Positions 1 to 6,449 of a DNA stretch of 16,113 nt are shown piece after piece. Source of the stretch: Spirochaetaceae bacterium (GTDB lineage Bacteria; Spirochaetota; Spirochaetia; Treponematales; Breznakiellaceae); assembly GCA_031288215.1 (NCBI GenBank), contig JAITRV010000105.1, positions 1-16,113 on the forward strand, read 5' to 3'. The translations under genes were made by a program, and so were the position numbers. Every line of letters starts with the position of its first letter. Position 1 is the stretch's first letter. The notes below the pieces were generated by a model, which worked only from the letters and a program-made list of their open reading frames with translations, had not been told where the DNA came from and did no database searches.

Positions 1-222
1 CAGGTCCCCTTCTGCTACGCGGACGCCGCCGGCCTGCCCACCCTGGCGGAGCCGGACAACCCCAACGGCTCCGACTTCGCCATTGAGGGCCTCACCAGTC
101 CCGACGGCCGGATCATGGGAAAAATGGCCCATTCGGAGCGGCGGGGCCCCCTGGTGCATATCAATATCCCCGGGAACAAGGTGCAGCGGATCTTTGAGGC
201 GGGAACGGCCTATTTCAGGTAA
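1..222 (+). CDS. purL: Phosphoribosylformylglycinamidine synthase, C-terminal end (partial)
   Basis: Only the last 73 codons are present; the gene enters from the left and stops at TAA 220-222. The fragment is the end of the class I glutamine amidotransferase domain that closes long-form FGAM synthases, which make formylglycinamidine ribonucleotide in purine synthesis. Visible hallmarks are NPNGS (fragment residues 20-24), the SPDGRIMGKMAHSER block (33-47) with the His44-x-Glu46 pair of the catalytic triad, and a terminal PGNKVQRIFEAGTAYFR stretch. The nucleophile cysteine lies outside the window. A separate PurQ subunit would share the motif, but the C-terminal wording resembles the fused form. 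The next gene is convergent. Confidence 0.85.
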   Translation, partial: QVPFCYADAAGLPTLAEPDNPNGSDFAIEGLTSPDGRIMGKMAHSERRGPLVHINIPGNKVQRIFEAGTAYFR

Positions 223-283
223 ACGCGCGGGCAAGCGGGCGGCGCCTTTTTGCGAACCGAAGCTTCGGCGGGGTATTAAACCA

Positions 284-301
284 GGGCTCCCGCATGAGCC
301 C
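284..301. terminator. Possible weak bidirectional hairpin between convergent genes
   Basis: A 6-bp stem, GGGCTC/GAGCCC with a 6-nt loop, sits between the purL stop and the stop of the minus-strand gene. On the minus strand it is followed by TGGTTTAAT, a poor T-tract. A perfect 12-bp palindrome (CCGAAGCTTCGG, 257-268) lies beside it. The position suits a terminator, but the T-tracts are weak on both strands. Confidence 0.3.
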
Positions 302-306
302 CCGCC

Positions 307-969
307 CTAACGGCCAAAGAGGCCGATTTTGCCGAATTTATGCCACTTTCCCCCGTTCCGCTTGCCCCCTTCTTCGAGGATCTTGAAGATAAAGGCGGCA
401 AAGGAAGCGGGTTCCCCGGAGCCGGAGAAGCCCAGCACCTGGTAGGGTTTCCCGGCGGAGGCGGCCAGGAGGGACTGGGCCAGGGCCCGGAAGGCGGCGG
501 CCACCGCGCCTCCCGCCACATCCACCGGTTCGTCCTTCCCCCGGACGGAGGGTTCCGAAAGGACCAGGGTCAGGACGCCGGCTTGCCGGGCTTTGAAGCG
601 GCCGATGAGTTCCCTGGAGAGGAAGAACCAGCCCTTGATGTAATCGTTCACCAGGGTTTCAATGTCCGTTGAGGAGAGTTCCTCCGGGGGGCGGTAGAGG
701 CCCGGAGGGACGCAGATCAGGACGGCCTCGTCGATATGGGCCATCCGGTTCTCCGCGGCCAGGGCGAGGGCCCGGGCGGAGATAGGGCTCCCGGGATTCC
801 AGGCGAGGGGAATGTGGCCCTTCAAGGCGGAAGGGCCGGTCCCTCCGGGATGGGAGAACCGGTTCGGAATGAAGGCGGCGGCGAAACTTTCAACCCGTTT
901 CGCCGCTTCCGCCGCAATAGCCGCGGAAAGGGGGGATTCGGTCCCCGCAAGTAAAATACCCCTGGTCAT
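307..969 (-). CDS. Degenerate short-chain-dehydrogenase-like protein of unknown function
   Basis: A 220-residue protein with no signal peptide. The order of elements recalls an SDR Rossmann fold: a leading strand and loop (RGILLAGTESPLSAAIAAEAAKR), a long helix with VNDYIKGWFFLSREL, a strand GVLTLVLSEPS, then DVAGGAVAAAFRALAQSLLAA where SDRs carry YxxxK. The family key residues are missing: the N-terminal glycines are replaced (TESPLS) and the Tyr/Lys pair reads as small residues. It is therefore probably not a working dehydrogenase of the usual kind. ATG at 969 is chosen; an in-frame TTG at 999 would add ten residues, and neither has a good ribosome site. It lies 68 nt downstream of bioN on the same strand and may be the last gene of the biotin operon. 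Fold assignment is by eye only. Confidence 0.6.
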   Translation of the reverse strand: MTRGILLAGTESPLSAAIAAEAAKRVESFAAAFIPNRFSHPGGTGPSALKGHIPLAWNPGSPISARALALAAENRMAHIDEAVLICVPPGLYRPPEELSSTDIETLVNDYIKGWFFLSRELIGRFKARQAGVLTLVLSEPSVRGKDEPVDVAGGAVAAAFRALAQSLLAASAGKPYQVLGFSGSGEPASFAAFIFKILEEGGKRNGGKWHKFGKIGLFGR

Positions 970-1037
970 AGTTCCAGTGTACACATCCCGGCGGTTCAAC
1001 GCAATGGGCCTGATGGGCAGTCTTCTCCCTTACCCTG

Positions 1038-1787
1038 TCATCCGGGTATTCCCCGGCTTTCCAGGGCGCAGGCGGTCTCCGCGGCGCTTTCTATCATCCG
1101 CTCGGCAGCCAGGGGGAGGAGGGTCAGAAGCCGCCGGGTCCCTCCCGGGCCGCCGCGGGCGTCGTAGGCGGCGGTCAGGGTCTCCCAGATTTCAAAGAAC
1201 CGGGAAAGAAAGCCCAGCATCAGGGCGATCCCCAGACTGAGCCGGGGTTGCGCCAGCCACCGTTGCGCCAGCCGCTGTTGTTCCAAGCGCCGCTGTTCCG
1301 GATGCCGGCCCCGGAGGTTTCCCAGGAGCCGGATCAGGGGGCGCAGGACGAGCGCCTCACCGCGGCCCAGGGATTCCCGGAGTTCCGTCATGGTGGTTAC
1401 CCGGAAGAGGAGGGCCCCCGCGGCAAAGGATTCGAGCACCGTGAGGGCAAAACCCAGGCCCTCCGTGAACCCCCCGGGGGAAAAGCCGCCGGGAATGAAG
1501 CTCCCCGGGGAAAAGGCCAGGGAACGGAAGGCCAGCACCATGAGGGCCGTGATAAAGAGGGGCCGGCCTCCCCGGAGGAGGCTCCAGGGCCGCACGCCGG
1601 CGGAAAGGGCGGCGGCGCAGAGGATGCCGGCGATAGCCAGGAGTGCCGGGAAGCCGAAGAAAAAGGCGGAGAGGGAGAGGGCCAGGAGCAGGAGGAACTT
1701 GAGCGCGGCGGGAAGGCGGTAGAGGAAGCCCGTGCCGCTCCGGTAGGCGTAGGGCGGCTCCGCCGGGGGGATCTTCAGTCGAGCCAT
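1038..1787 (-). CDS. bioN: ECF transporter transmembrane (T) component, BioN/EcfT family
   Basis: Integral membrane subunit that couples ATP hydrolysis by the A component to the substrate-binding S component. The 249-residue protein starts with a short polar segment, then hydrophobic segments (LKFLLLLALSLSAFFFGF, LLAIAGILCAAALSAG, further ones near the middle). It has the two coupling Arg motifs of the family near the C-terminus, YDARGG (about 208-213) and ALESRG (about 241-246). The start is ATG 1787: GGAGG sits 7 nt upstream, whereas a TTG two codons earlier would almost touch that site. It overlaps the ATPase gene by 13 nt, so the two are translationally coupled. The partner is a single ATPase gene and BioY, the BioMNY arrangement. 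Odd points are a Q/R/L-rich insert (residues about 160-185) and an FxPGGF repeat, both encoded by short DNA repeats. Confidence 0.85.
   Translation of the reverse strand: MARLKIPPAEPPYAYRSGTGFLYRLPAALKFLLLLALSLSAFFFGFPALLAIAGILCAAALSAGVRPWSLLRGGRPLFITALMVLAFRSLAFSPGSFIPGGFSPGGFTEGLGFALTVLESFAAGALLFRVTTMTELRESLGRGEALVLRPLIRLLGNLRGRHPEQRRLEQQRLAQRWLAQPRLSLGIALMLGFLSRFFEIWETLTAAYDARGGPGGTRRLLTLLPLAAERMIESAAETACALESRGIPG
1247..1306 (-). repeat. Degenerate 15-bp in-frame tandem repeat inside bioN
   Basis: Four successive 15-bp units can be aligned on the plus strand, the first two almost identical (GTTGCGCCAGCC plus three bases) and the next two diverged. They encode the Q/L/R-rich segment EQRRLEQQRLAQRWLAQ in the cytoplasmic part of BioN. 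The period is a multiple of three, so the frame is kept. Confidence 0.6.
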
Positions 1788-2590
1788 GTGCAATCCTCCA
1801 CCCGCCGGTAGCTCCGCCGGGGGTCCCGGACCCCGTATTCCCCCCGGAGCCGGTTCAGGACCTCCTCGCTTCCCCCCTGGTCCCGGATCAGCCCCCGGTC
1901 CAGGATGACGAGGCGGTCCGCAAAGGCCAGGACCTTTTCCAGTTCATGGGTCAGGATCACCAGGGTTTTTCTCCCCTGCTTTAAGTCCCGGATAAGCCGG
2001 AGCACCTGGACCACCCCCGGCCAGTCCAGGTTGGCGAAGGGCTCGTCGAGGATCACCGTTTCGCAGCCCATGGCCAGGACCCCCGCCACCGCCAGCCGCC
2101 GCTTCTCCCCCCCGGAGAGCCGCCGGGGGGCAAAGTCCCCCTTGCCCTCCAGGCCCACCGCCTCCAGGGCGGCGGAAACCCGGTTCCCCAGGGCCTCCCC
2201 GGAAAGCCCCAGGTTTTTCGGCCCGAAGGCGGTGTCCTCCGCCACGGTCTCCCCGATGATCTGGGCGTCCGCATCCTGGAAGACCATCCCCACCTCCCGC
2301 CGCAGGGCCGCGGCGCAGCGGTCCAGGGGGAGGCCCCGGAAGCGGATTTCCCCGGCGCTGGGATCAGAGAGCCCCAGGAGGAGCCGCATCAGCAGGGTCT
2401 TGCCGGATCCGTTGGACCCGGCGATGAGCAGACATTCCCCCCGGTATATGTCCAGGGTAACGCCCCCCAGGGCCCGGCAGCCGTTCGGGAAAATTTTAAC
2501 CAGATCCTTGACCGAAAAGAGGGCCTCACGGCCGGAGGCCTCCTCCGCGGGGGCCTCCGCGAGGGTCTCAGTCGTGAGCGCCTCCGTCAT
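1775..2590 (-). CDS. bioM: ECF transporter ATPase component, BioM/EcfA family
   Basis: Cytoplasmic ABC ATPase that powers vitamin uptake. With the start at ATG 2590 it has 271 residues: Walker A GSNGSGKT (58-65), Q-loop with FQ at 104-105 followed by DADAQIIGETVAEDTAFGP, a segment typical of ECF ATPases, signature LSGGE (158-162), Walker B VILDEP (179-184), D-loop NLD (187-189) and switch His215. All catalytic residues are present. ATG 2590 has GAGGG about 4 nt upstream and leaves a 7-nt gap after bioY; an in-frame ATG at 2605 would overlap bioY by 8 nt, and a longer reading to 2674 runs over bioY and looks artefactual. There is only one ATPase gene in the cluster, which implies an A homodimer as in BioMNY rather than the shared EcfAA' module. 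Confidence 0.9.
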   Translation of the reverse strand: MTEALTTETLAEAPAEEASGREALFSVKDLVKIFPNGCRALGGVTLDIYRGECLLIAGSNGSGKTLLMRLLLGLSDPSAGEIRFRGLPLDRCAAALRREVGMVFQDADAQIIGETVAEDTAFGPKNLGLSGEALGNRVSAALEAVGLEGKGDFAPRRLSGGEKRRLAVAGVLAMGCETVILDEPFANLDWPGVVQVLRLIRDLKQGRKTLVILTHELEKVLAFADRLVILDRGLIRDQGGSEEVLNRLRGEYGVRDPRRSYRRVEDCTWLD

Positions 2591-2597
2591 GCGGCCC

Positions 2598-3179
2598 TCA
2601 GCCATCCAGTTGATCCGCCGCCACCCGCCGCAGCCTCGGGGCAATGAGCGCCGCCACGACGCCCTTGACCACATCCCCGATGATGAAGGGGATGAACCCC
2701 GCCGCCAGGGCGCCGGCCCAGCTTGTGTTCAGGACGGCTTTGAGGTGGATAACTCCGGGCAAGTACACCGCCAGGAGCCCCAGACCGGTCCCCAGGATGA
2801 TCCGGACCCAGGAGGTCTTCCGGTCTGCCCGGGGACGGCCCGCGATGAAGCCCGCGGTGAGGCTTGCCAGGAGGTAGCCGATGAGGAAGCCCCCGGTGGG
2901 GCCGAAGAAGTGGGCGATTCCCCCGGTGGCGCCGGCAAAGACCGGGGCCCCCAAGGCCCCGGCGATGAGGTACAGGGCCGCCGCCGCGCCTCCCAGGAGG
3001 GGCCCTAAAACGAGCCCCGAGAGCATGGCGAACATATTCTGCAGTACCACGGGTACCGGAGAAAAAGGCAGGGGGATTGAGATAAAGGCCCCCGCCGCGA
3101 TCAGCGCCCCAAAAAGGGCGGTCATGGTGGTGCCCGTCAGGGCCCGCCGCTTTGTCGAAAGAGATACGTGCTTTTCCAT
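2598..3179 (-). CDS. bioY: BioY biotin-binding S component of an ECF transporter
   Basis: Membrane protein that binds biotin with high affinity and delivers it through the BioM/BioN energy module. Its 193 residues match the normal BioY length and fold into about six hydrophobic segments. Family features are visible: SPVPVVLQNMFAMLSGLVLGP (about 40-60), GAPVFAGATGGIAHFFGPTGGFLIGY (about 76-101), YLPGVIHLK (about 138-146) and the C-terminal FIPFIIGDVVKG (about 163-174). ATG 3179 is preceded by AAGGAG at about 12 nt, a long but usable spacing. It follows birA by 53 nt with no terminator seen, and bioM follows after a 7-nt gap, so co-transcription with birA is likely. The direct linkage to a biotin ligase supports biotin as substrate. 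Confidence 0.93.
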   Translation of the reverse strand: MEKHVSLSTKRRALTGTTMTALFGALIAAGAFISIPLPFSPVPVVLQNMFAMLSGLVLGPLLGGAAAALYLIAGALGAPVFAGATGGIAHFFGPTGGFLIGYLLASLTAGFIAGRPRADRKTSWVRIILGTGLGLLAVYLPGVIHLKAVLNTSWAGALAAGFIPFIIGDVVKGVVAALIAPRLRRVAADQLDG

Positions 3180-3232
3180 ACGATAAAAATACTCCTTGAT
3201 GCTTTAATGCTTTTTTGCCGCTTTCAGCCGCT

Positions 3233-4306
3233 TTACATAAACCGCAGGGACGCCGCCCCCGGGGAAATCCGCAGGACCCCCCCGCCTGATTGGATCAATC
3301 CCCGGCCGGATCCGTCGATCCCCAGGAAGATACCCCTCCCCCGGACCCGCTCCCGGGGAAAGCCGAAATTGCCGTGATCGCCGGGAACCACCAGCACCCG
3401 CTGCCCCATGCCCAGGGACCGGCGGTTCCACCGCTTCCGCAACTCCTCCCTCCCCGGGCAGGCGCTCTGTATCCCCCGCCAGGTCTCCAGGAAGCGGAGG
3501 AGGACCAGCCGTCTCGGGAGGGGATGTTCCAGGAAATCCGCGCAATTCGCCGATTCCCCCGGGGGAACGGGGTTGTTGAGGTTGAGCCCTATGCCCAGGG
3601 CGATCCACTGAATCCGGTCCCCTTCCCCGTAGAGTTCCGAGAGGATTCCCCCTATTTTTTTACCCCCCAGGAAGAGGTCGTTGGGCCATTTGAGGGAGAC
3701 CTCCGCTCCGCAGAGGGCGGAGAGGGTTTCCGCCGCGGCGATCTGGGCGGCCATCCCCAGGAGGGGGGCGTCCCGTACCGGGCAGCGGGGCCGTTCCAGG
3801 AGGGTGAAAAAAAGCCCCCCCGGATGGGACATCCAGCATCTCCCGTTCCTTCCCCGGCCCGCGGTTTGGGCCTCCGCGGTGATCACCGTACCTCCGGGAC
3901 AGCCCCGGCCGGCCAATTCCCGGGCCCGGTCCATGGTGCTGCCGGTACTCGTCCAGTGGTGGAAAAACCGCTCCTGTTCCCCGAATTCCCAGGGGTAGAG
4001 AAAATCCTCCTCCCCGCCGGCGTTCCGGTCGACGGAGCTTTGGTCGATGGACCTTGGGTCCACGGACCTCCGGTCGATGGACCTCCGGTCGATGGACCTC
4101 CGGTCCACCTCCAGCCCATACCCCCCATCCTCCACGGTGATGGGATAGCCCGCCTTTTTCAGGGCCTGGGCCGCCTTCCAGACCGCCACCCGGGAAACCC
4201 CCCGGCTCCGGGCCAGCGTTTCCCCGGAAACCGGCCCCCGCTCCCGAAGGGTCTCCAGCACAAAAGCCTTGACCGAAAGACCCTTCCCCTCATGGTTAAC
4301 CATCAT
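3233..4306 (-). CDS. birA: Bifunctional biotin-[acetyl-CoA-carboxylase] ligase / biotin operon repressor
   Basis: Attaches biotin to carboxylase carrier domains through biotinyl-AMP. An N-terminal winged-helix domain (residues about 10-67, SVKAFVLETLRERGPVSGET through SRVAVWKAAQALKKAGYPI) marks it as the DNA-binding class. The catalytic domain shows TSTGSTMDRA (119-128), the nucleotide loop GRGRNGRCW (150-158), KWPNDLFLGGKKIGGILSE (206-224) with the catalytic Lys, and GIGLNLNN (238-245). A short SH3-like C-terminal domain closes it. Between the two domains lies an unusual D-R-R-S-I/V pentapeptide repeat (about 68-94). The start is ATG 4306 (ATG 4303 is equally possible); no ribosome site precedes it and a promoter lies so close that the mRNA may be leaderless. 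It heads the bioY-bioM-bioN operon and probably represses it when biotin is plentiful. Confidence 0.92.
   Translation of the reverse strand: MMVNHEGKGLSVKAFVLETLRERGPVSGETLARSRGVSRVAVWKAAQALKKAGYPITVEDGGYGLEVDRRSIDRRSIDRRSVDPRSIDQSSVDRNAGGEEDFLYPWEFGEQERFFHHWTSTGSTMDRARELAGRGCPGGTVITAEAQTAGRGRNGRCWMSHPGGLFFTLLERPRCPVRDAPLLGMAAQIAAAETLSALCGAEVSLKWPNDLFLGGKKIGGILSELYGEGDRIQWIALGIGLNLNNPVPPGESANCADFLEHPLPRRLVLLRFLETWRGIQSACPGREELRKRWNRRSLGMGQRVLVVPGDHGNFGFPRERVRGRGIFLGIDGSGRGLIQSGGGVLRISPGAASLRFM
4026..4110 (-). repeat. 15-bp tandem repeat (minisatellite) inside birA
   Basis: Five full 15-bp units and a partial sixth run head to tail. Two central units are identical (CGGTCGATGGACCTC, 4071-4085 and 4086-4100) and the outer ones are variants. 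Each unit contains a small inverted repeat GGTC-N4-GACC. The array encodes the pentapeptide repeat in the linker between the DNA-binding and catalytic domains of BirA. Gain or loss of a unit would keep the frame and change only linker length. Confidence 0.85.
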
Positions 4307-4323
4307 GACCGATAGGTTAACGG
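4293..4323. promoter_or_regulatory. Putative BirA operator over the birA -10 box and start codon
   Basis: Inverted repeat TGGTTAACC-N13-GGTTAACGG. On the minus strand it reads CCGTTAACC-N13-GGTTAACCA, close to the classical bacterial biotin operator half-sites TTGTnAACC and GGTTnACAA, though the spacer is slightly shorter than the usual 14-16. It covers the birA -10 element and both possible birA start codons, an ideal place for autorepression. An identical site lies at 4581. Binding by BirA is inferred from similarity and position. Confidence 0.65.
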
Positions 4324-4342
4324 AATTGTTCCCCCCTGTCAA
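4314..4342 (-). promoter_or_regulatory. Promoter of the birA-bioYMN operon
   Basis: On the minus strand a perfect -35 TTGACA (4342-4337), a 17-nt spacer and a -10 TAACCT (4319-4314, three of six consensus bases). Transcription would begin around 4307, right at the birA start codon. The -10 box is embedded in the putative operator half-site GGTTAAC. Confidence 0.55.
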
Positions 4343-4365
4343 GGGCGTTTTTTTTATGGTATCAT
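4337..4365 (+). promoter_or_regulatory. Promoter of the divergent flavoprotein gene
   Basis: An extended -10 element TGGTATCAT (hexamer 4360-4365) lies ahead of the flavoprotein ribosome site GGAGG (4376-4380). The -35 region at 17 bp spacing is TGTCAA, a poor match, and is the complement of the birA -35 box, so the two divergent promoters would share these six base pairs and could compete for polymerase. Confidence 0.45.
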
Positions 4366-4387
4366 GGGCGTGAATGGAGGTACGATC

Positions 4388-5008
4388 ATGAAGGTAATCG
4401 CGTTTAACGGCAGCCCTCACCGGGACGGGACCACCCGGCGGGGGATAGGGGCTATTGCGGAGGAGTTGGAGAAGGCGGGGGTTTCCTGCGAGATTGTCCA
4501 TGTGGGGAACAGCGGCGTCCGGCCCTGCGCGGGGTGCGGAACATGCCGGGAATTGAAGCGCTGCGTCTTTGACGATGATATGGTTAACCCCTCCCGGGAG
4601 AAGGTTAACGGGGCCGACGGCATCATCCTGGGGAGCCCCGTCTACTACGGGGGAATCGCCGGGGGCTTTAAGTGCTTCCTGGACCGGCTTTTCTTTGCCG
4701 GGGTGAACCTGAAATTCAAACCCGCCATTGCGGTGGCCGCCCTCCGCCGCTCCGGGGGGGTCTTCACCTTTCAGCAGCTCAACAACTACCTGAACCTGGC
4801 CCAGGCGATCATCACCCCGGGCTTTTACTGGGGGGCCGTCTACGGAAACAACGGCGAGGAGGTCCTTCAAGACGGGGAAGGGATGCTCCTGATGCGGACC
4901 CTGGGGCGGAATATGGCCTGGCTCCTTAAAATCCTGGAAGCGGGGAAGGGAACGATCCCCTATCCTGAGACGGAAAAGCGGATCATGACCAATTTTATCC
5001 GCTCGTAG
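4388..5008 (+). CDS. NAD(P)H-dependent FMN reductase / iron-sulfur flavoprotein-like protein
   Basis: A 206-residue flavodoxin-fold redox protein. The FMN phosphate loop is GSPHRDGTT (8-16), and the second flavin segment is ADGIILGSPVYYGGIAGGFKCFLDR (76-100). Between them lie four cysteines, C47-x2-C50-x2-C53-x5-C59, which match the compact CX2CX2CX4-7C cluster motif of archaeal and anaerobe iron-sulfur flavoproteins; a 4Fe-4S cluster is therefore possible but not shown. ATG 4388 is preceded by GGAGG at 7 nt; an ATG 24 nt upstream has no such site. It is divergent from birA and carries a second copy of the putative BirA operator within codons 65-75. The physiological substrate is unknown. Confidence 0.8.
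   Translation: MKVIAFNGSPHRDGTTRRGIGAIAEELEKAGVSCEIVHVGNSGVRPCAGCGTCRELKRCVFDDDMVNPSREKVNGADGIILGSPVYYGGIAGGFKCFLDRLFFAGVNLKFKPAIAVAALRRSGGVFTFQQLNNYLNLAQAIITPGFYWGAVYGNNGEEVLQDGEGMLLMRTLGRNMAWLLKILEAGKGTIPYPETEKRIMTNFIRS
4581..4611. promoter_or_regulatory. Second copy of the putative BirA operator, inside the flavoprotein gene
   Basis: TGGTTAACC-N13-GGTTAACGG, with both 9-bp half-sites and the 13-nt spacing identical to the site at 4293-4323, while the spacer sequence is unrelated. It lies in the coding sequence (codons MVN and KVNG). The start-to-start distance is 288 bp. Conserved half-sites with a free spacer are the pattern of a dimer-binding site; function is inferred. Confidence 0.5.
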
Positions 5009-5111
5009 TTACTTTTCCCGGAGTAAATGGTTTTGTGAAGTAATTATGGGATGAATTCTTCTCTCATGACGGGGAATGCTCTTTTATCGGTAAATTTATA
5101 GGGGATTTTTA

Positions 5112-5140
5112 TTGAATAATCTGAGATTTTCCTATATTAT
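5112..5140 (+). promoter_or_regulatory. Promoter candidate for the galactokinase-family gene
   Basis: TTGAAT (5112-5117), 17 nt, TATTAT (5135-5140) in a markedly AT-rich 237-nt intergenic region. This puts the start of transcription roughly 100 nt upstream of the gene. TATATT at 5133 with 15-nt spacing is an alternative. No other gene or strong hairpin is seen in 5009-5245. Confidence 0.4.
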
Positions 5141-5245
5141 TATTATCAAGTAAAGAGATTGCCCCTTGACGGAACGGGTATGCGGACCGGCAAAAACCAG
5201 GGGGAGAAGATTATCTCAATTTTTTCAGCGGGGGTTTTATAAAGA

Positions 5246-6403
5246 ATGTTGGATATCGGGGCCAGCCATCGTAAGGAATACGCGATAGACGCCGGCCGAT
5301 CCGAACCTGTTGTGATTGCCGAAGCCCCCGGCCGGGTCCACTATTTGGGGGAGCATGGTGAACCGAAGGCGCGCCTTTTCCTTTCTTCCGCCATCGACCG
5401 GTATATTCAGGTGGCCGTCAGCGCCCGGAAGGACAATTCCCTGCGGTTTTTCGCCGCGGATCTGGGAGAACGGAAGCGGACCACCCTGATCAACCTGAAA
5501 TACAAGCGGGAAGACCGGTGGGCCAATTATGTCAAGGTGGCTATCCACCTTTTCGCCGAATTGGGGTATCCGGTGAAGGGGCTGAATTTTACCCTGGCCG
5601 GGGATATTCCCCAGCATGTGGGGCTTGCCTCCTCTTCGGCCATTGAAGTCGCCGCCGCGGTGGCCCTGAAGGGCTTTTTTTCCGCCTCCGTCAGCGACCG
5701 GGAACTGCTCAACCGGCTCGGGATGGCGAAAAGCCTGTTTTTCGGGAAACATAGCAAGGGGGTGGACTATCTTATCGCCCTTTCCGCCAGGAAGGACCAT
5801 TTTCTCCTGGTGGACGAGAAAACGATGGAACTCAAACGGATCAAGTCTCCTTTTTCCAAGTACAAGATCATGCTCATGGATTCCCGGGTGCCCCGGATGG
5901 GGGAGGACGACGAGCTGAAACAGCGGCGGCAGGATATACGGAAGGGCTTGGCGCTGCTTTCCCAGAAACGGCAGGGGGTGAGCTTCCGGGATTATGCCCC
6001 GGCGGATCTGGTGGAACCCATGGGGAATCTGCCCGAGGAGATCCGCCGCCGGTGCCTGCATATCGTCCAGGAACTCCAGCGGGTTAACGATGCGGTGGAA
6101 CTCATGAAGAACCAGGACCTTCCGGGCTTGTCCAGGCTGATATTTCACTCCCATGAAAGCCTTCGGGACCTCTACGAGGTTTCCTGTCCCGAGATTGACT
6201 GGCTGGTGAAGCGGGCCCAGGAACTCGAGGGGGTGCTGGGTTCCCGGATGACGGGTCATGGCTTCGGAGGCTGTACCTATACGATAATAGACGAGAAGTC
6301 CATTGATGAATACCAACGCCGGCTTGAGGATTATGAGCGGATCTTCGGGTTTCATCCCCTGTTCCACACGGTCAAACTCGCCGGGGCGGCCCGGGTGTTG
6401 TAA
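5246..6403 (+). CDS. Galactokinase-family GHMP sugar kinase
   Basis: A 385-residue cytoplasmic kinase expected to phosphorylate a sugar at C1 with ATP. The three GHMP motifs appear in order: APGRVHYLGEH (27-37), GLASSSAIEVA (126-136) for the ATP phosphate loop, and GSRMTGHGFGGCTYTI (332-347). Asp174 in KGVDYL aligns with the catalytic base in the MDQ motif of galactokinases. Length matches GalK. The substrate motif differs: the family GEHTDYN reads GEHGEPK, so the sugar-contacting Asp becomes Glu and the Tyr-Asn pair is lost. The protein is clearly GalK-like, but galactose as substrate is uncertain and no gal genes are near. ATG 5246 has only a G-rich stretch about 12 nt upstream. Confidence 0.8.
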   Translation: MLDIGASHRKEYAIDAGRSEPVVIAEAPGRVHYLGEHGEPKARLFLSSAIDRYIQVAVSARKDNSLRFFAADLGERKRTTLINLKYKREDRWANYVKVAIHLFAELGYPVKGLNFTLAGDIPQHVGLASSSAIEVAAAVALKGFFSASVSDRELLNRLGMAKSLFFGKHSKGVDYLIALSARKDHFLLVDEKTMELKRIKSPFSKYKIMLMDSRVPRMGEDDELKQRRQDIRKGLALLSQKRQGVSFRDYAPADLVEPMGNLPEEIRRRCLHIVQELQRVNDAVELMKNQDLPGLSRLIFHSHESLRDLYEVSCPEIDWLVKRAQELEGVLGSRMTGHGFGGCTYTIIDEKSIDEYQRRLEDYERIFGFHPLFHTVKLAGAARVL

Positions 6404-6413
6404 AAACCGGTAT

Positions 6414-6436
6414 GCCGTACCTGCGTGCCGTACGGC
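6414..6436 (+). terminator. Hairpin between the kinase gene and surE
   Basis: Stem GCCGTAC (6414-6420) / GTACGGC (6430-6436) with a 9-nt loop; the right arm belongs to a 10-bp palindrome GCCGTACGGC. The downstream TTGCAGTATTTATT is only moderately T-rich, so this may be a weak terminator or processing site. Confidence 0.35.
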
Positions 6437-6449
6437 TTGCAGTATTTAT

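Noticed and set aside
2591..2674. Extended start of the bioM ATPase
   Set aside because: The added Trp/Arg-rich residues overlap bioY coding sequence and are unlike any ATPase N-terminus.
4026..4110. CRISPR-like array
   Set aside because: The units are contiguous 15-mers without spacers and are in frame within birA.
4307..4870. N-terminal extension of the birA frame to 4870
   Set aside because: The open frame runs across the divergent flavoprotein gene and its promoter; the winged-helix domain begins just after 4306.
6082..6090. GGTTAACGA inside the kinase gene as a third BirA site
   Set aside because: No partner half-site lies at the 13-nt spacing on either side.
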